A DNA stretch of 64,000 nt, taken from assembly GCA_963576475.1 (NCBI GenBank), contig OY754970.1, positions 31,587,780-31,651,779 of the forward strand, in the 5' to 3' direction. The notes under the pieces were generated by a model. It ran no database searches, was not told the origin of the DNA, and saw only the letters and a program-made list of their open reading frames with translations. Below are positions 1-12,235 of this stretch, piece after piece. Positions within the stretch are counted from its first letter, which is position 1. Each line of letters opens with the position of its first letter. Source of the stretch: Molanna angustata. Its lineage: Eukaryota; Arthropoda; Insecta; Trichoptera; Molannidae. The translations under genes and the position numbers were made by a program.

Positions 1-3000
1 TTGTTTTGTATGCATTCATGCTCCCAATATTTTTTAAACAAATAATGCCTCACAGAATTTAGCCCACATGGAAGTAACAAGCATAACATCAAAAGCCTTA
101 ATTTTAATAGGTATGAGTAATAATACTAAAAGTCTATTACTAAATGATAATTTAAATAGGTAAAAAAATCTACCTAAAACAAATAATTACATACAATAAA
201 AACATAAATAAATAAGACTGAACATATATAAATTCTTATCATATTGCATTGATTTGATTATAAATACCACTGCTTGTATACATTAATAATTTCAGTTTTG
301 ATCTAACAACATTATATTATATTTATTATTTTATAATATAGCATAAAAATATTCATTAAACATACATTAATTTGATCATTATTTAAAATATTTAACACAT
401 ATAATACTCCTGAAAAAATGATAATCTTTAAATTAGGATATTCATTACATCTAAGAAGTGTTTATACCCGATTGAATTCCTTTCTTTTGGAGTTTTAGCT
501 TGTTTTGTTGTAAACAATCACACAATGAAATGTAATGGAAAAAACAATAAAGACTTATAGACCCCGTTCACATGAAAGGTGAACAAAATTTCTTCGTACC
601 ATTCACATGGTAACGCATGTTAAATTTGGTGTTGCATGTGAACAGTTTGAAGAGTTTTCGTATATTATTGTTGGTAAAATATGCCACTATGCCTGTCACA
701 TGAATGGGGTCTTAATGTTTTACATTACTAGGTTTAGTATTACCTATACAATTTAGGAAACAAAGAAATGTCACATATTTAAAATATCTCAAATTAGGTA
801 AGTAGGTACCAAAATATACATGAACAAATAATTTCATACGGAAGTTTCTTAAAATTATGCAAACTTTGTTATTCTCTTACAATTGTGATTCAGAAGAACT
901 AGGAGAAAAGATAATTTTGGATAAAATTGATCAATTGAACTAGTGGTAATCAACATTGATATTATGAGGAAATTGAAAATAATCTGAGTCAGGATGTCAT
1001 ATTTTACAAAACTTCGAGCTGAAGCATCCTAAAAATAAATAGAAGTTTTTAGCATGTTCAGCATTTTTTAAAGTAAAGTTTAATAAAATACTCCAGACAA
1101 TGATATAGGTATATACACTCATAACTAGTAGACAATGAAATTAAAAGAATTTACATCTTAATTTTCTATGTAAAATGGCACAATAATTTTACAAAAACAC
1201 AATTTCTTCAGTAATGCATACAATGTTTTTTAATGTGTATAGTTTAATTTGAGTCAAGTAATATAATTTTTCTCAAAGGGATTTTACCATGATATAATTT
1301 ATTGAATTGTGACAGAATGCCAACATTATCCAAAGAAAATGCTTATAATCCATATAAAAAGGCTAGAAAAATACAGCAGTAGGTATTACATATAGAATAA
1401 TTCTAAAGGAAATGTTGAACGTATATAACAAAATTATCAATATACTTACATATTATGTAGTGCTTATAATACACATGAAGAGATCTGATACTTGAATACC
1501 TAGCAATTTCATGTACACAAATACGGCAAGCATTAATGTATAACACATTGAATCACATACATGTTTATATAAAATTAAATAAAAATTACTATTGATTTAT
1601 TACAAAGTTACTATGGATTCAAAGAAAGTTGTTTTAAATTTAAAAGATTCACATCAATATACTTTTGTTATCCAAGATAAGCTTATAAAAACAATATAAA
1701 TATAAGCATTAGTTTATTATAAAATCTAATAAATTATATATATACATTCACAATAAAATAACTAATTCATTTAATAGAAAATAAAGGATGCAATAGTTAA
1801 AAAAACGACAATTATAATTATACCAGGATATTTATTATAGAACAATTTGGTACCTAATTTTCATTAATAATCATTTCCTTGTTTTCTTAAACTTACTCAT
1901 TGTACATGTATCTGCTGTGATCAATTTATAAATGCATAACAGATGGTCCCAAAGAAATATATTTACCTCATAAGTCAATTTTTATCTGCTGGATAAAAAA
2001 ATATAGAGGAAATAATATTAAAATTTTATGTCTTAAATAATATTACATTTAGAAAAAAAACAGCCATGAGAATAATTGTAGACTTCAGACACACTTTCTA
2101 CATAATTTCAACTTAATGGCCAAAAATTACAAAATATTTTTTATATAAAAAGGATTTTTAAAATATTTGTATACACCATCATAAAAACTCTTTTTCTTAT
2201 TTAATATACTGTAAAATATTCAAATTAAAATCAAATCTATGCTTTTTGTAAATAAAAATAACAATATCTTGATACTAATTTTTTTTTTATAAATGACAAC
2301 TCATTAATATTTTTATGGCAGTGAAAGTATAAACTAACAGAGTAAGAACAAGGTACTGTCAAAATTACGTCATAAAGGCATAATTTTTTCTGTAAAATTA
2401 TTGATACCACAGCAGGAAACAACGATTCGTTAATATGAACCTTGATTACCTTGAGCAGTGGTGGCTTTCGAAGATAACAGCCTTCGAAGTGTCTTTAAAA
2501 GAATAATAAATTGTTATGTCTCTTTAAAGGTGGTTTCCACCAACAAAAGTGTCTATCAAATAGAAGATATGATTTATAGTAGTCTTCCATAGTTAATATA
2601 AAAAATCACACTTTATACTGACTGACATATTAAAATAGTAATTTTTAGCACTATTAATGCTGAAAATATCACCACTCCTCAGGGTTTATAGTATCCAAAC
2701 TTTGTTACCTGCTGTGATATCCTTTTAAAGAAAAAAATCTGCCGTAAAACAAATACTATGACTTAAATTTGAAAGTCACTAGCTCTTAATCACTAGAAGA
2801 ATGGTCGGATGTGATTCAAAACAAATATTACATTTTGTTAACAATTCATTTAGCAAATATATTAAGTAGAAGGAGAAGAAATTCACATCCATATTTCATA
2901 TATTTTTTTTAAAGATGAAATTTATCAAATTGATATTGGGAATTTACTTTATAATAAACATATTTATGTAAAAGTGTTACACAAATGTACTTATTTAAAA

Positions 3001-4135
3001 AATTGAAACAATACAACATAAAATTATAGATAATATAAAAAATAACCATTTACGTAGAAACAATATAAGAAATAAAATATTCAATAGAGTTATTGTTCTT
3101 TTCAAATTATGTAACATGTTAATTCATTACTAATTAATGGTAAAATTTAAAAAATATTTATCTTAAAAAGTCGCACAATTTTACATATTCAATCTCATAT
3201 TTATAAAATAAATATGTATAAAATCATTAACTATGAGATCAATATTGTAACATAATTTTTTTAAGAATTTGATTCTTTTTAACTATTAATAAGAAAAATA
3301 GAAATATATTTCACATTTATTATAATAAATTACTTAATGGTTCATAATATTTTTGTGAATGTAAACTCAAAACAAATTCGGATATTGAAATAACAATCCT
3401 TAATTAAATTTGTTTTTCATTTCACATAACCATTACAACATTAAATTAATTGTTTGTAGGAATTTTTATATCATTCAATGTTTCATAAATTCATTTATAA
3501 AATTTTAATTCATTTATAAATTGGAAATCAAACTCGCTCATACAAACCGTAACAACTATAACCATTTATAAATATATAACCAAATACCACTAGTAAAAAA
3601 TGTCATGTCTTTACAATAATAATATGTAATTCAAATAATAAAATGCCTATATTTATTATTTAATTAAGTTCACTTAAAATAATATTGTACAAAATTATTT
3701 TATATAAACAAGCCTTAACATGTAATGTTTATTTATAATGAAAAATTATCACCACTCAAAGTGCACGGAGATTGTTGAACAGATATAGTAGAAGCAACTG
3801 CGACACACTCGCGGCTTGGTCAAATTATAATTTTTCAAATACTGTTGCATTTATGGTAAGCTAAATATTATGTATTATTTACTTTCATAAAAGTCTATCA
3901 CTTTTCACTTATAGAGATTCTCATTCCCGCGTGATAATACTGTAACAAAAAATACATATTAAGTTATAATATAAGTTTGTATGAATTTTACTAATTAGAA
4001 ATACAATTTCTCACATTAGTTTGAAATATTTAGTAATTCTTATAAAAGATTATATTTCTAGAACTTGCAAAGTAAGTTCAATACTTCAAAGTATTTATTG
4101 ATGTCAAGTAAAAATTTGTTAGAAAAAAAGTAGCA
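1..4135. other. 3' flank of cv-2, AT-rich, no gene seen
   Basis: Very AT-rich and short of open frames on both strands. It holds a small MITE (559-712). A short less AT-rich patch at 3760-3870, read on the minus strand, encodes 33 codons with three cysteines and is followed by ataaataaa. It could be a terminal exon or nothing. Part of the stretch may be cv-2 3' UTR. Confidence 0.5.
559..712. mobile_element. Small MITE with about 15-bp terminal inverted repeats
   Basis: The left end reads AGACCCCGTTCACATG and the right end, reversed, AGACCCCATTCATGTG, enclosing about 150 bp with further internal inverted matches. There is no coding capacity. A clean target duplication is not obvious. Confidence 0.7.
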
Positions 4136-4345
4136 ATGATATGATGCAAAACTGGAGATGGGCAGGACACATTGTAAGAATGAAAGATGGATGAAAAGAC
4201 TGGTGGGCTGGAGACTGAGAGACAGCAACAAACCACAAGGGCGGCCATCAACAGATTCGTTGGACCCCAATGAATGGAAATTGCACAGGAACAGGAGAAG
4301 TGGAGAAGGATAGGGGAGACAAACATGGGCTGAAGAAAACAAAAA
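4136..4345 (+). pseudogene. LINE reverse-transcriptase C-terminus, decayed
   Basis: Translated in shifting frames this reads WRWAGHIVRMKD, LVGWRLRDSNKPQGRPS and WTDxxxEW-like pieces. These are the usual tail after the RT domain of non-LTR elements: the W.GH..R motif, then the GRP..RW segment. Stops and frame changes show it is dead. It lies within about 50-260 bp of the cv-2 coding end. Confidence 0.7.
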
Positions 4346-4420
4346 TTGATACAGTTAATTATTTTATAACATGTTTTAATGAAAATGAATTACCTTCGTT
4401 TGTACAAATGACAGCAATGA

Positions 4421-5536
4421 CTAGTGTAATATAGGAGGTGGAGGTCGCGCCCTTCCTGGTAGAGGCCTCTGGAAAGTATGTAAGCGAGTAGCGAGCCGTG
4501 GAGTCGGATGTGGAGGATGTAAACGAGGGTAGGCTCGATGACGCTGCCTCCTACCACCGACTGCTCCAGCACCACACCGAGTCTCCTTCTGCCACTCTCC
4601 AGGCAGACCTCCTAACCTCTTGCACTCTCTCGCATAGGCACTGAAAGCCTCACAGTAGCAAGTCTGCGAAGGGCACTCGCACATGTCCATTATACATGAC
4701 TCATAATAGTTGTAAGGGTTCAACTTGTGCCTACAAGCCGCAAAGGATTCAGATTTATTAAAAAATCTACACATTCTATTGGCAAATTTTCGCACATTCT
4801 TGTGACACGGCTTGTCCTTCAAGAAACTCTCTTGTTTCCTAGAACAAGCTTTTTTGCCACCCACCCTCCAAGAATTTCCAAACTTCCACAACTCTTCCTT
4901 ATTTACGTCTTTTAACATTACTCCGCTTCTCATCTTGAGATCGTCTCTGACAATAGAATTGTAATTTCCACACAATCCACAAAGTTTATCTTTATAAATG
5001 ATGGGAGCAGCCACTTCCAGAAAACCTGATCCATCCCACGTTAATTTTATTCCTATATCAGTTTTAACTAAAATTGTGTCATCTTTCTTCTCTATAAAGG
5101 CTATATTTCCAGGGATCTCATGAGGCAGTTGAACTCTGACACCATCCACTTTAACTCTTAATTTCCTTCCCAAATTAATTTTAATATCCCCTAACTTTAG
5201 TGATATTGTCTTTGTCCAAGAAGAGTACTTAGTGTCTCTTCCATCGTTGGTAGCTCTTATAGAAAATGTATGATTGAGACAATCTGCAGCTAGCTGATAT
5301 TTACAAGAACCCTGGAAGCTATAAAATTTTCCATCAAAAGTTTTATAATGAGGATCCCCAAATACGGTACAAACTCCGTCACTCTCCACACAACGATGAC
5401 AGCACTGTCCAGGTGGTTTCTCTTTCTTGTGACCTGCTGGACAAGAAAGTGCTGGACACTGCTCCATGGCACAACGAGGTTCACCCGAGTGGCACATACA
5501 TGACTTGCAAGCATCAAGCTGCCATGACACACCATC
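4421..5536 (-). CDS. cv-2: cv-2 exon: rest of VWC5, VWD and C8 domains
   Basis: A large exon, acceptor tttttcag|GATGGT in phase 0. Residues 1-49 complete VWC5 (CKSCMC...GQCCHRC). From about residue 54 a von Willebrand D domain starts with GVCTVFGDPHYKTFDG and includes CGLCGNYN near 4958-4984. A C8 domain follows, with cysteines including MDMCECPSQTCYCEAF. The GDPH motif (near 5345-5360) is the known acid-labile self-cleavage site of Cv-2/BMPER, so the product may be two disulphide-linked chains. NHT and NKS are possible N-glycosylation sites. After the last C8 cysteine (ETRC) the frame continues for about 58 Arg/Pro/His-rich codons to a stop at 4421. This tail resembles no domain, and vertebrate BMPER has a TIL domain there. 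A competing frame reaches a splice donor at 4393, so the exon may end at 4394 instead. Confidence 0.9.
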   Translation of the reverse strand, partial: DGVSWQLDACKSCMCHSGEPRCAMEQCPALSCPAGHKKEKPPGQCCHRCVESDGVCTVFGDPHYKTFDGKFYSFQGSCKYQLAADCLNHTFSIRATNDGRDTKYSSWTKTISLKLGDIKINLGRKLRVKVDGVRVQLPHEIPGNIAFIEKKDDTILVKTDIGIKLTWDGSGFLEVAAPIIYKDKLCGLCGNYNSIVRDDLKMRSGVMLKDVNKEELWKFGNSWRVGGKKACSRKQESFLKDKPCHKNVRKFANRMCRFFNKSESFAACRHKLNPYNYYESCIMDMCECPSQTCYCEAFSAYARECKRLGGLPGEWQKETRCGAGAVGGRRQRHRAYPRLHPPHPTPRLATRLHTFQRPLPGRARPPPPILH

Positions 5537-6750
5537 CTGAAAAAAGTAAAGTCAAATTAAAATTGATAAATTAATGTATTACCTAATAAAAAACAAATAC
5601 TCATAAAAATCAATCAATCACCATAATATTGTTTAATCTTATAATGAACATTATTTAAAACTGTCTTATAATATTGGTTGTGGTTAGTAAAATCTCCCTT
5701 TTATATTTGCTTATGATTAGTTATTTGAACACTGGTGAATAAAAGAAACGACTTTGATTAAAATCCATCTAAAATTTAATTAAAAAAAAAAAAACTCCAT
5801 GAAAGATTTCTGACCCACAGATGTTACAGATATTTAGAAAATGGTAATATTTTTAAAAGGCTTTGAGTTTTACAATGTTTAAATGGTAACAGAAGTGTCC
5901 AAGAACATTTAAGGGTTTTAAATATTGTGATGAACAATTTATTCTAAAATGTTTATTACAATGTTTAGTGACAAATTAAACAATCTTCTATCTGCTTCAA
6001 AATATTAATGAATGCATTAGAGATTAGTAGAGGACTAAGCTGTAAGTATTTTTATTGCTTTATTGCAATCAGTATCTGAGGCTGGTTGATATTAGAGATA
6101 AGTGAATAGATGGAGAGCTTAGTGCAAACCAATCTTAGGATTGTGACCCATAAGAGAAAGGCATGGGTTTGAATCCTGCCTGGACTGATTTCACAATCAT
6201 TTAATTTAAAAATATACTTAAAAATAAGGAAAATGAAATCTGCATTCGGACAAAGACATTTCGTTTTTCTGGGACCTAGAATCAACAATTCATTGCCTAC
6301 AAATTTGAAAACACTCAACCCTGAATAATTAAATAAAATACTAAGATGTGGCTCTTATCTGTTGACCGTGAACATTCAGAGAGAAAAGTAACTAACATTT
6401 TGATTTGAACTTCATACTGCTTTGATGGCAAAGTTAACCTAATGAGCTTGCACATTCTGTTTTTCTGTATATTTATTTTCACTCTAGGGTATCTAATATT
6501 TTGTTTCTTTCTGTGTTGTTTTTTCTTTGTTTTATTGATTTTTTTTCTCTTCAAACATGATTTTTAATGTAAAAGTACTACTGTAAGTTACTTATGAATA
6601 TAAATTGTATGTACCTATGTATAAATATTGACCATCTTAAATCAGGAAATGTATGTTTAAAATATAATGAATAGTTAAAAAATATGTATACATAAAAAAA
6701 TATGAATAATGTATCTAGCTTTTAATATTAAAATAACAATTTATATTTAC
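5537..6750 (-). other. cv-2 intron (1.2 kb)
   Basis: AT-rich intron between the VWC4/5 exon and the VWD exon. It contains one tRNA-like SINE scrap (6106-6185). I see no coding signal. Confidence 0.8.
6106..6185 (+). repeat. tRNA-like SINE fragment
   Basis: GGAGAGCTTAGTG (A-box-like) is followed about 50 bases later by GGGTTTGAATCCTGCC (B-box-like). The arms do not fold into a sound tRNA. It is probably a degenerate tRNA-derived SINE head. Confidence 0.35.
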
Positions 6751-6995
6751 AGCATATGTAGTTCCACCAACAGTACAGGTAGACCTCGCTTCTTCCACCA
6801 AAGGACAATGAGGGCAGCAGTCTCCGGGTGTAGTACGTTGATGTTCGGGAGAACATTCCAGAACAGGGCAGGATGTTCTCTCACAGATGGTTGTGCCATT
6901 CATACAGGAGCACTGGGTGCAACGATCCAACACGAAGGATTTACCGTGAAAATGATAATCTTTTCCCAAAATGCATGGTTTATTAGGAGTGTGAT
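6751..6995 (-). CDS. cv-2: cv-2 exon: VWC4 and start of VWC5
   Basis: A 245-nt exon. The first part is VWC4: CILGKDYHFHGKSF, then CTQCSCMNGTTICERTSCPV, then GDCCPHC. The last part, CTVGGTTYA, is the opening of VWC5. Acceptor gctttcag|ATCACA; donor ATGCT|GTAAAT. It enters in phase 1 and exits in phase 0, so VWC5 is split between exons exactly as VWC1 is. Joined to the next exon it reads GGTTYA-DGVSWQLDACKSC, restoring the G..Y..G..W spacing of a VWC domain. Confidence 0.92.
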
Positions 6996-7625
6996 CTGAA
7001 AGCAAGAAAAATATTGTTGCAAATTACACTTACTTAAATATTTATACAATGAGAAATAATAAATGTAAATATTTATACAATGAGAAATAATAAATGTAAA
7101 TATTTATACAATGAGAAATAATAAATGTAAAACAAAAATCGGTTTGAGTTACTCATCAGCAAAGACACATCTGGCACAAAATTATTTTTTCAATTCCTCA
7201 TTGAGATTTTTAAGCAAGAACTTTTTTAATTATTCTGCATTTTTGCTTTTATCAATGATGTAAACATGTAAAGGATCAGAGAGAAATTTTCAAATTTTAT
7301 TTCATTTAGTAAAGTTACTGAATGGTTCTATTCTTGGCTTAAACTCACCCATTAATAGTTTCGAAAAAAACTCATAGATGTCGCTACTAAGAATCTTAAT
7401 TACTTGGAGTGAATTAATTTTTCATAAGAAAATATTCTTCATGAATTTGAATTCCCGGTTTTTTTTTTTCCAAAACAATTCGTGTTTCGGACTGTCTGAA
7501 TGCACGAAGTAAGAAACTTAAATAACAAATAAACGATTGCAAACGGCAAACACGAAAAAGGCGAATTTCTGTAAAATGGTGTACGAGAACAAAATATTAC
7601 GTGGGGCCAATAAAATATTTTTCAC
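6996..7625 (-). other. cv-2 intron (0.63 kb)
   Basis: Short AT-rich intron between the VWC3 and VWC4 exons, with canonical ends. It carries a three-copy 31-bp tandem repeat close to the VWC4 acceptor and nothing else recognised. Confidence 0.8.
7035..7127. repeat. 31-bp tandem repeat, three copies
   Basis: Three essentially identical 31-bp units starting taaatatttatacaatgaga sit at 7035, 7066 and 7097. Perfect identity suggests a recent expansion inside the intron. Confidence 0.95.
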
Positions 7626-7838
7626 CTGGAAAGAGTAGTTTTGCTGGCTTTCCTTCTCCACAGATTGGGCAGCACTGCCCAGAGGGGGTCTGCTGCAGCG
7701 CCAAGGGGCATGGCAAAACAGGACAGGCTCTCTTCACACATGTCAACTTTCCCTTAGAACAGTGACATTTGAGACAAGGATCTTCCCATAGAGTCGCATC
7801 ACGGCCTTCGGAAACTTTCTGGCCGTTTATGTGGCATC
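7626..7838 (-). CDS. cv-2: cv-2 exon: VWC3
   Basis: A 213-nt exon encoding a full VWC domain: (G)CHINGQKVSEG, then PCLKCHCSKGKLTCVKRACP, then GQCCPICG, with a short linker GKPAKLLFP. It contains the canonical CxxCxC and CCxxC motifs. Acceptor tttttgcag|GATGCC; donor TCCAG|GTGAAA. It is phase 1 at both ends. The linker before VWC4 corresponds to the longer spacer seen after VWC3 in BMPER-type proteins. An apparent reading-frame extension past 7626 runs into the intron and is not coding. Confidence 0.92.
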
Positions 7839-7909
7839 CTGCAAAAACAACCAAATATAATTTGACAAACTTTATATCTCACATATATTTTCTGGGAAAA
7901 CCAGGAAAT

Positions 7910-7975
7910 CAGGCACTTACAGGGCTTACGACCTTACGACCTAAGTGCTTGCATAACGTTTACCAACTATGCCTT
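7910..7975 (-). repeat. Partial copy of a dispersed element (see 14042 and 22200)
   Basis: It shares ggcacttacagggcttacga and the stretch around gtgcttgcataacgtttacc with 22265-22340, and in reverse with 14042-14130. Short and diverged. Confidence 0.5.
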
Positions 7976-8189
7976 TTTACTGCATCCCCATATCAATCCA
8001 AATTTTATAAGTTCCATATAGTCTGTTGGGTGTAGAGTTTCTTTCCCTGGTCCCCGTATCTGGGAATGCCCGGAAAAATTAACGATCCAGAGAAATTTTG
8101 GTCAGGAATTCCCGGCTTTCGGGGAAAAAAACAAGTTCCAAAATTCGTAATTTGACGCGACAACTTTTGCAAAAAATTTCTTCTTTTTC

Positions 8190-8580
8190 TTTCCCCTCTA
8201 TCCCGGTTTATCCAGGGTCGGGCCTCCTTGTACGTAAGCGTCAGGATCTTCTGTCCTGGGTTGTCACAACGGGAACCTTCTCAATATTGGACCACCATGT
8301 TGCCGTGGGTCTGCCTCTACCCCTAGGTCTAGTTGGGATGGTTGAGCGCTTTCTTTACCGAATAATTTTCTTCTCTGCGCATCACGTGACCATACCATCT
8401 CATCCCGCTTTCTTTCGGCTTTTCAGTTATCGGTGCCACTTTGAATGACCCTCTGACATACTCATTGCAGGTTCTGTTTATCCGTGATACACCACCCGCA
8501 TTTTCATTTCAGTTGTATGCAAATGTTGCTCAAGCTTTTTGGATGTTGTCCAGCACTCTGCACCGTACGCCGTGGGTAGG
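8190..8580 (-). pseudogene. LINE RT C-terminal fragment, decayed
   Basis: Minus-strand translation gives GAECWTTSKKLEQHLHTTEM, then IPTRPRGRGRPTATWWSNIE and TQDRRS.RLRTRRPDPG in interrupted frames. These match the tail of the LINE copy at 16452-16800. Several stops and frameshifts are present. Confidence 0.75.
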
Positions 8581-9734
8581 TACCTACTTTTGTAAAATTA
8601 ACCAAGGATTTTAAATTATTTGAGACCACAGAAAAACGATCTCGTAATTTGGAGTTGCTCTACAAAGCTTTATCATCTGTGAAACTCATATTAATATATT
8701 TTTTTTGTACCTTCATGTGTGAAACCAAAATCTGCAGAGAGTGAATGAGTTCTTTCAGTGGCAGGCATTTTTTTGTTAAAAATATTTGACTTTTTGTTTG
8801 TTTCAATGTATTAAAACGTTTGTTTTTAAATAATTTTGTCCTTTTTAAAAGTAATTATGCATTTTTTGTTGATTACCGGGAAAAACCGGGATGTGTTTGA
8901 ATTTATTCCCGTGTCCCAGAATCGTACGAAACCCGGTAACTGAGAAAACCTAGTTTGTGGTTTATTAAACACTTGAAAATAAATTGAAAACACCATCGTC
9001 GTCCATTGAATGACAACGAAACTTTTTTAATGAAAAAGCCTCGTTCTTTATACACGGGGTAACAATGCTGTCGCATAGATGACTCCCCTGAATCGCATCA
9101 GGTAAAAAAGTCGGACGGTGAACTGTCCACACGGTCAACTGTCCCTTCGTTGGTAAGGGCGTACTGTAAATTGTCCGGGAATCATAATAGAGTTGGTATA
9201 TTTAACATTAACAAAATAACGATTAGGCATTTTCAATGCATTGAATTTATTTTAACTTACATACCTACATGTAATGAGATCCCAAGAAATTAACAAGTTA
9301 ATGCTTAAAATTCCAATTAAACGAATATTATTATTTGCTAATTAACTGTGTTAATTATTTCTCGGAGTCCCCACAACTACAATATTTTATCACTCGGCTG
9401 GCCAAGGTAAACTACATTTCTAAAACGAATTTTCTATCCGCGTGCATCACATGACATTATGTATTAGATAGGCCTATCAGAACTATCGGAGGAATTTTGA
9501 AAACTTGTAATATCAAGATATTAAAAAAATGTAAAATATTAGTTAGAAGAATATTGAATTTTAAATTGGTAATGGGTGATACCGACCTGTATTGGAACAA
9601 AATAATTTGGTTAGGTACCTACACAGCTATTCTCAATATAAGGTGTGTGCTATGGTGATCATTTTAATAGTGGTTATGTCACTGTAAAAATTGTAACTGC
9701 TAGCCCTAGAACAGGATTTCCTAGCTGGGTAGCA
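8581..9734. other. Intronic stretch, nothing recognised
   Basis: AT-rich, with scattered CCGGG/CCCGG motifs (8040-8130 and 8875-8945) that may be remains of a further element. No open frame or tRNA-like structure found. Confidence 0.4.
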
Positions 9735-10375
9735 GTAATCTATTTATTTATATTAACACTTTATTGTACATAACTTATTTGTTAGTACAAATGGCGGACT
9801 TATTGCCTAGTGGCAATTTCTTCCAGACAGCCATCTGTTACAATTATGGATGAAAATGGTACATATACAAAAAAAGAAAACCTACATAAAACTATAAACA
9901 TATTACATTTCTACACAAAAAAGTAAGAAGAATAAAAATATGTATACCAATGACAATTAAACAAATCTTAGATGAAACCTGTAACAACACTATGGGTGGG
10001 AAGGGTAAAAAAGGAGAAGAGATTTGTCTAACTACAGGAATAGGGAAATTAATGGGAAATATGATGGTTAAGAAATAGAAAGTAGGAGCGCGCACTTTAA
10101 TCTAATTTTGAAGGTTGCTAACGTTGGTGCAGTTCTAATATCAAGGGCCATGTTGTTCCATAACCGGGCAGCATTGACAGTAAAGGATGATGAATAGAAA
10201 GCCGTGGCATGTGATGGGATGGCGAGGGTTCTCTCTTCTCTAGACAGAAGCGGGAGTCCATGAGAAGCCAGAGGTTGAAATCTTTCGGTCAGATATGATG
10301 GGGCATTAGGGTTGTTCAAAATATTAAACAGAAGACAAAGAGTGTGTTGATCCCGGCGCAGACGGTCTACTCGTT
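9735..10375 (-). pseudogene. LINE 3' end: ORF2 C-terminus plus 3' UTR
   Basis: On the minus strand an open segment from about 10375 to 10068 reads RVDRLRRDQHTLCLLFNILN, then SSSFTVNAARLWNNMALDIR, then APTLATFKIRL. This is the conserved SFTV...LWN.L...IR....F...L tail of Jockey/L1-type non-LTR retrotransposons. Downstream (9735-10067) lies its 3' UTR, including gtacaaatggcggacttatt as seen on the plus strand; that block recurs at 39830-39920. The copy is 5'-truncated. Confidence 0.8.
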
Positions 10376-10665
10376 ATTGTCGTTTTAAAATAAAAAGTAA
10401 ATAATTAAAATACTAATTATATATGAAATGTGCCTGCTCATTTGTATAGCAAATAAATCATTTGGAAATTATTTTAAACTTAATTCAAATAAACAATCTG
10501 GTACTGAATCCATGTCAATTTCAATGGGATAATACCTACAGCTCCACGCAAACGCCGCCGTCGTCACTAAGACAACAAAAAAAATATTGATTAAAAAACT
10601 AAAATTCCGTCTGCAAAATCAAGAATAAGTTTTTTTTCTTTCGGAATACTGATTTAAATTGAATC

Positions 10666-10908
10666 TATTTTATTTATTTATTTAATAATGCTTCACGGGC
10701 AACTAACAGGTACCTACCTACTATGTAAATATTAATTTAACACGGACCCAATAACAAGTTGCCACATTCTGGAGACTTACGATATTTATCGTCTCACAGA
10801 TCCAGACTGAAAACACAATTTAAAAACTGTGTCTCCACCGGGAATCGAACCCGGGACCTTTAGCTCAGGAGTCAGATACCCAACCCTCTGAGCCATGAAG
10901 GCCGACAA
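10666..10908 (-). repeat. tRNA-derived SINE (family A)
   Basis: On the minus strand it starts GGCCTTCATGGCTCAGAGGG (A box) and continues to CCCGGGTTCGATTCCCGG (B box). A non-tRNA body follows with tgtgttttcagtctggatc and gtctccagaatgtgg, then a tail with gttgcccgtgaagc. The tRNA part looks nearly intact, but the body shared with four other copies marks it as a SINE and not a tRNA gene. Confidence 0.85.
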
Positions 10909-12235
10909 GTTTCTCAGTAAACGTACAAAATAAATAAATATAGTGTAAATTCAATCTCGAAATTAAACACGAGCGGTTCATCTTCACCTGTTGGTTGGTA
11001 TGCACAAAGTTTCAAAGAAGAAAAATTGGTTTATGGTACCTACGCAAGTATTTACTGTATATATTAAAATTAAAAAAAATAATAATTCGAAGACCGGTGT
11101 GGTCCAGGAAGTCGTGAAGTGTTCCCGTGATTGACGAAGGATGCCCACTTATCTCTTTGTGTGGTCATCATTTTGCACAGCGGGCGGCCCAACATAATAA
11201 CAATTCACCCAACCCTTATTAAGGTTCCTCTCTGAGTGCAATTTTGATCCCGGCTGAGCCAGACTTTGAAATTAAAAAAAGATATTCCAAAAAATATCCC
11301 GTTGAAACCACAAATTAAGATGTCATTATTACTTTTTATTACGGGACAATTTGTTTATACCTACCTACCATATTAGCGAGACTCGCGATATCACGAAACA
11401 TCATAAAATAAGTAGCCACCTAACTTCTAAAATATCGATGAAAAATCAATTTAGTACCTACGTAATGGGTGCCTCACCGTGAAACAAATTGAATACTCTC
11501 CGTCACAGCGCCGAGTTCGTGAATTCGTGAAAGATAAAACGATTAAAAATTGAAAAAGAAAAAAGGGATAAAAAAAAAAACAAATGCGAATTCCATGAGT
11601 TGAGACAGCCGCCCGGCCAGTAGAGTAGCGGTCAGTGTGGATATACAAAGGAATTCGGCCGGCAATAAACAAAGAAATTAAAATTTAAAAATAGAAGTAT
11701 GTAGAAGATACGCGATTGAAAAAGTCCGGGCGCACAAAACCAAAGTGTCCCCGAGAATCGTTTTGATGGTGTAACCGTAATAGAGCCTTCTCGTTGGTTA
11801 TTGGATCACGGTAATATTCCACGAATCGGAAATCAAAATCTTTATAATTTTAATAATATTGATAGAAGATTTTGAATATGAAAGATCGAGAGAGAAACAC
11901 TTTTCTCCGTAGAATTATACCTTATATTCGCATTGAATTGAGTACCGTCCTAATCAATAAAATATTATATGCAATACAGAATGTTCTATGAGTTGCCAAT
12001 TTACGGATATACATGTTATGTTTGGCGAAAAATGTCACATAAAATGAAAAATAAACACATGCGTATTGACAGCAACCGATCATGACGAATGCTGTGAAAA
12101 CGCGAACAGACTGTACGAACCAAGGGGCTCCCAAGGACAACGAAAATGAAGGTTCCAAGGTCAATTCATTGGAAAAATTCTCCAAGATCGTGTTCTGAAT
12201 GTTAAATTAAGAAAAAAAAAAACACGTGGATTAGA
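10909..12235. other. Intronic stretch, nothing recognised
   Basis: AT-rich with a moderately less AT-rich patch at 11090-11280. Open frames here are short and lack family motifs. Confidence 0.4.

Noticed and set aside
10830..10905. Functional tRNA gene on the minus strand
   Set aside because: Good A and B boxes, but the head is fused to a body shared by four other copies, so it is a SINE.
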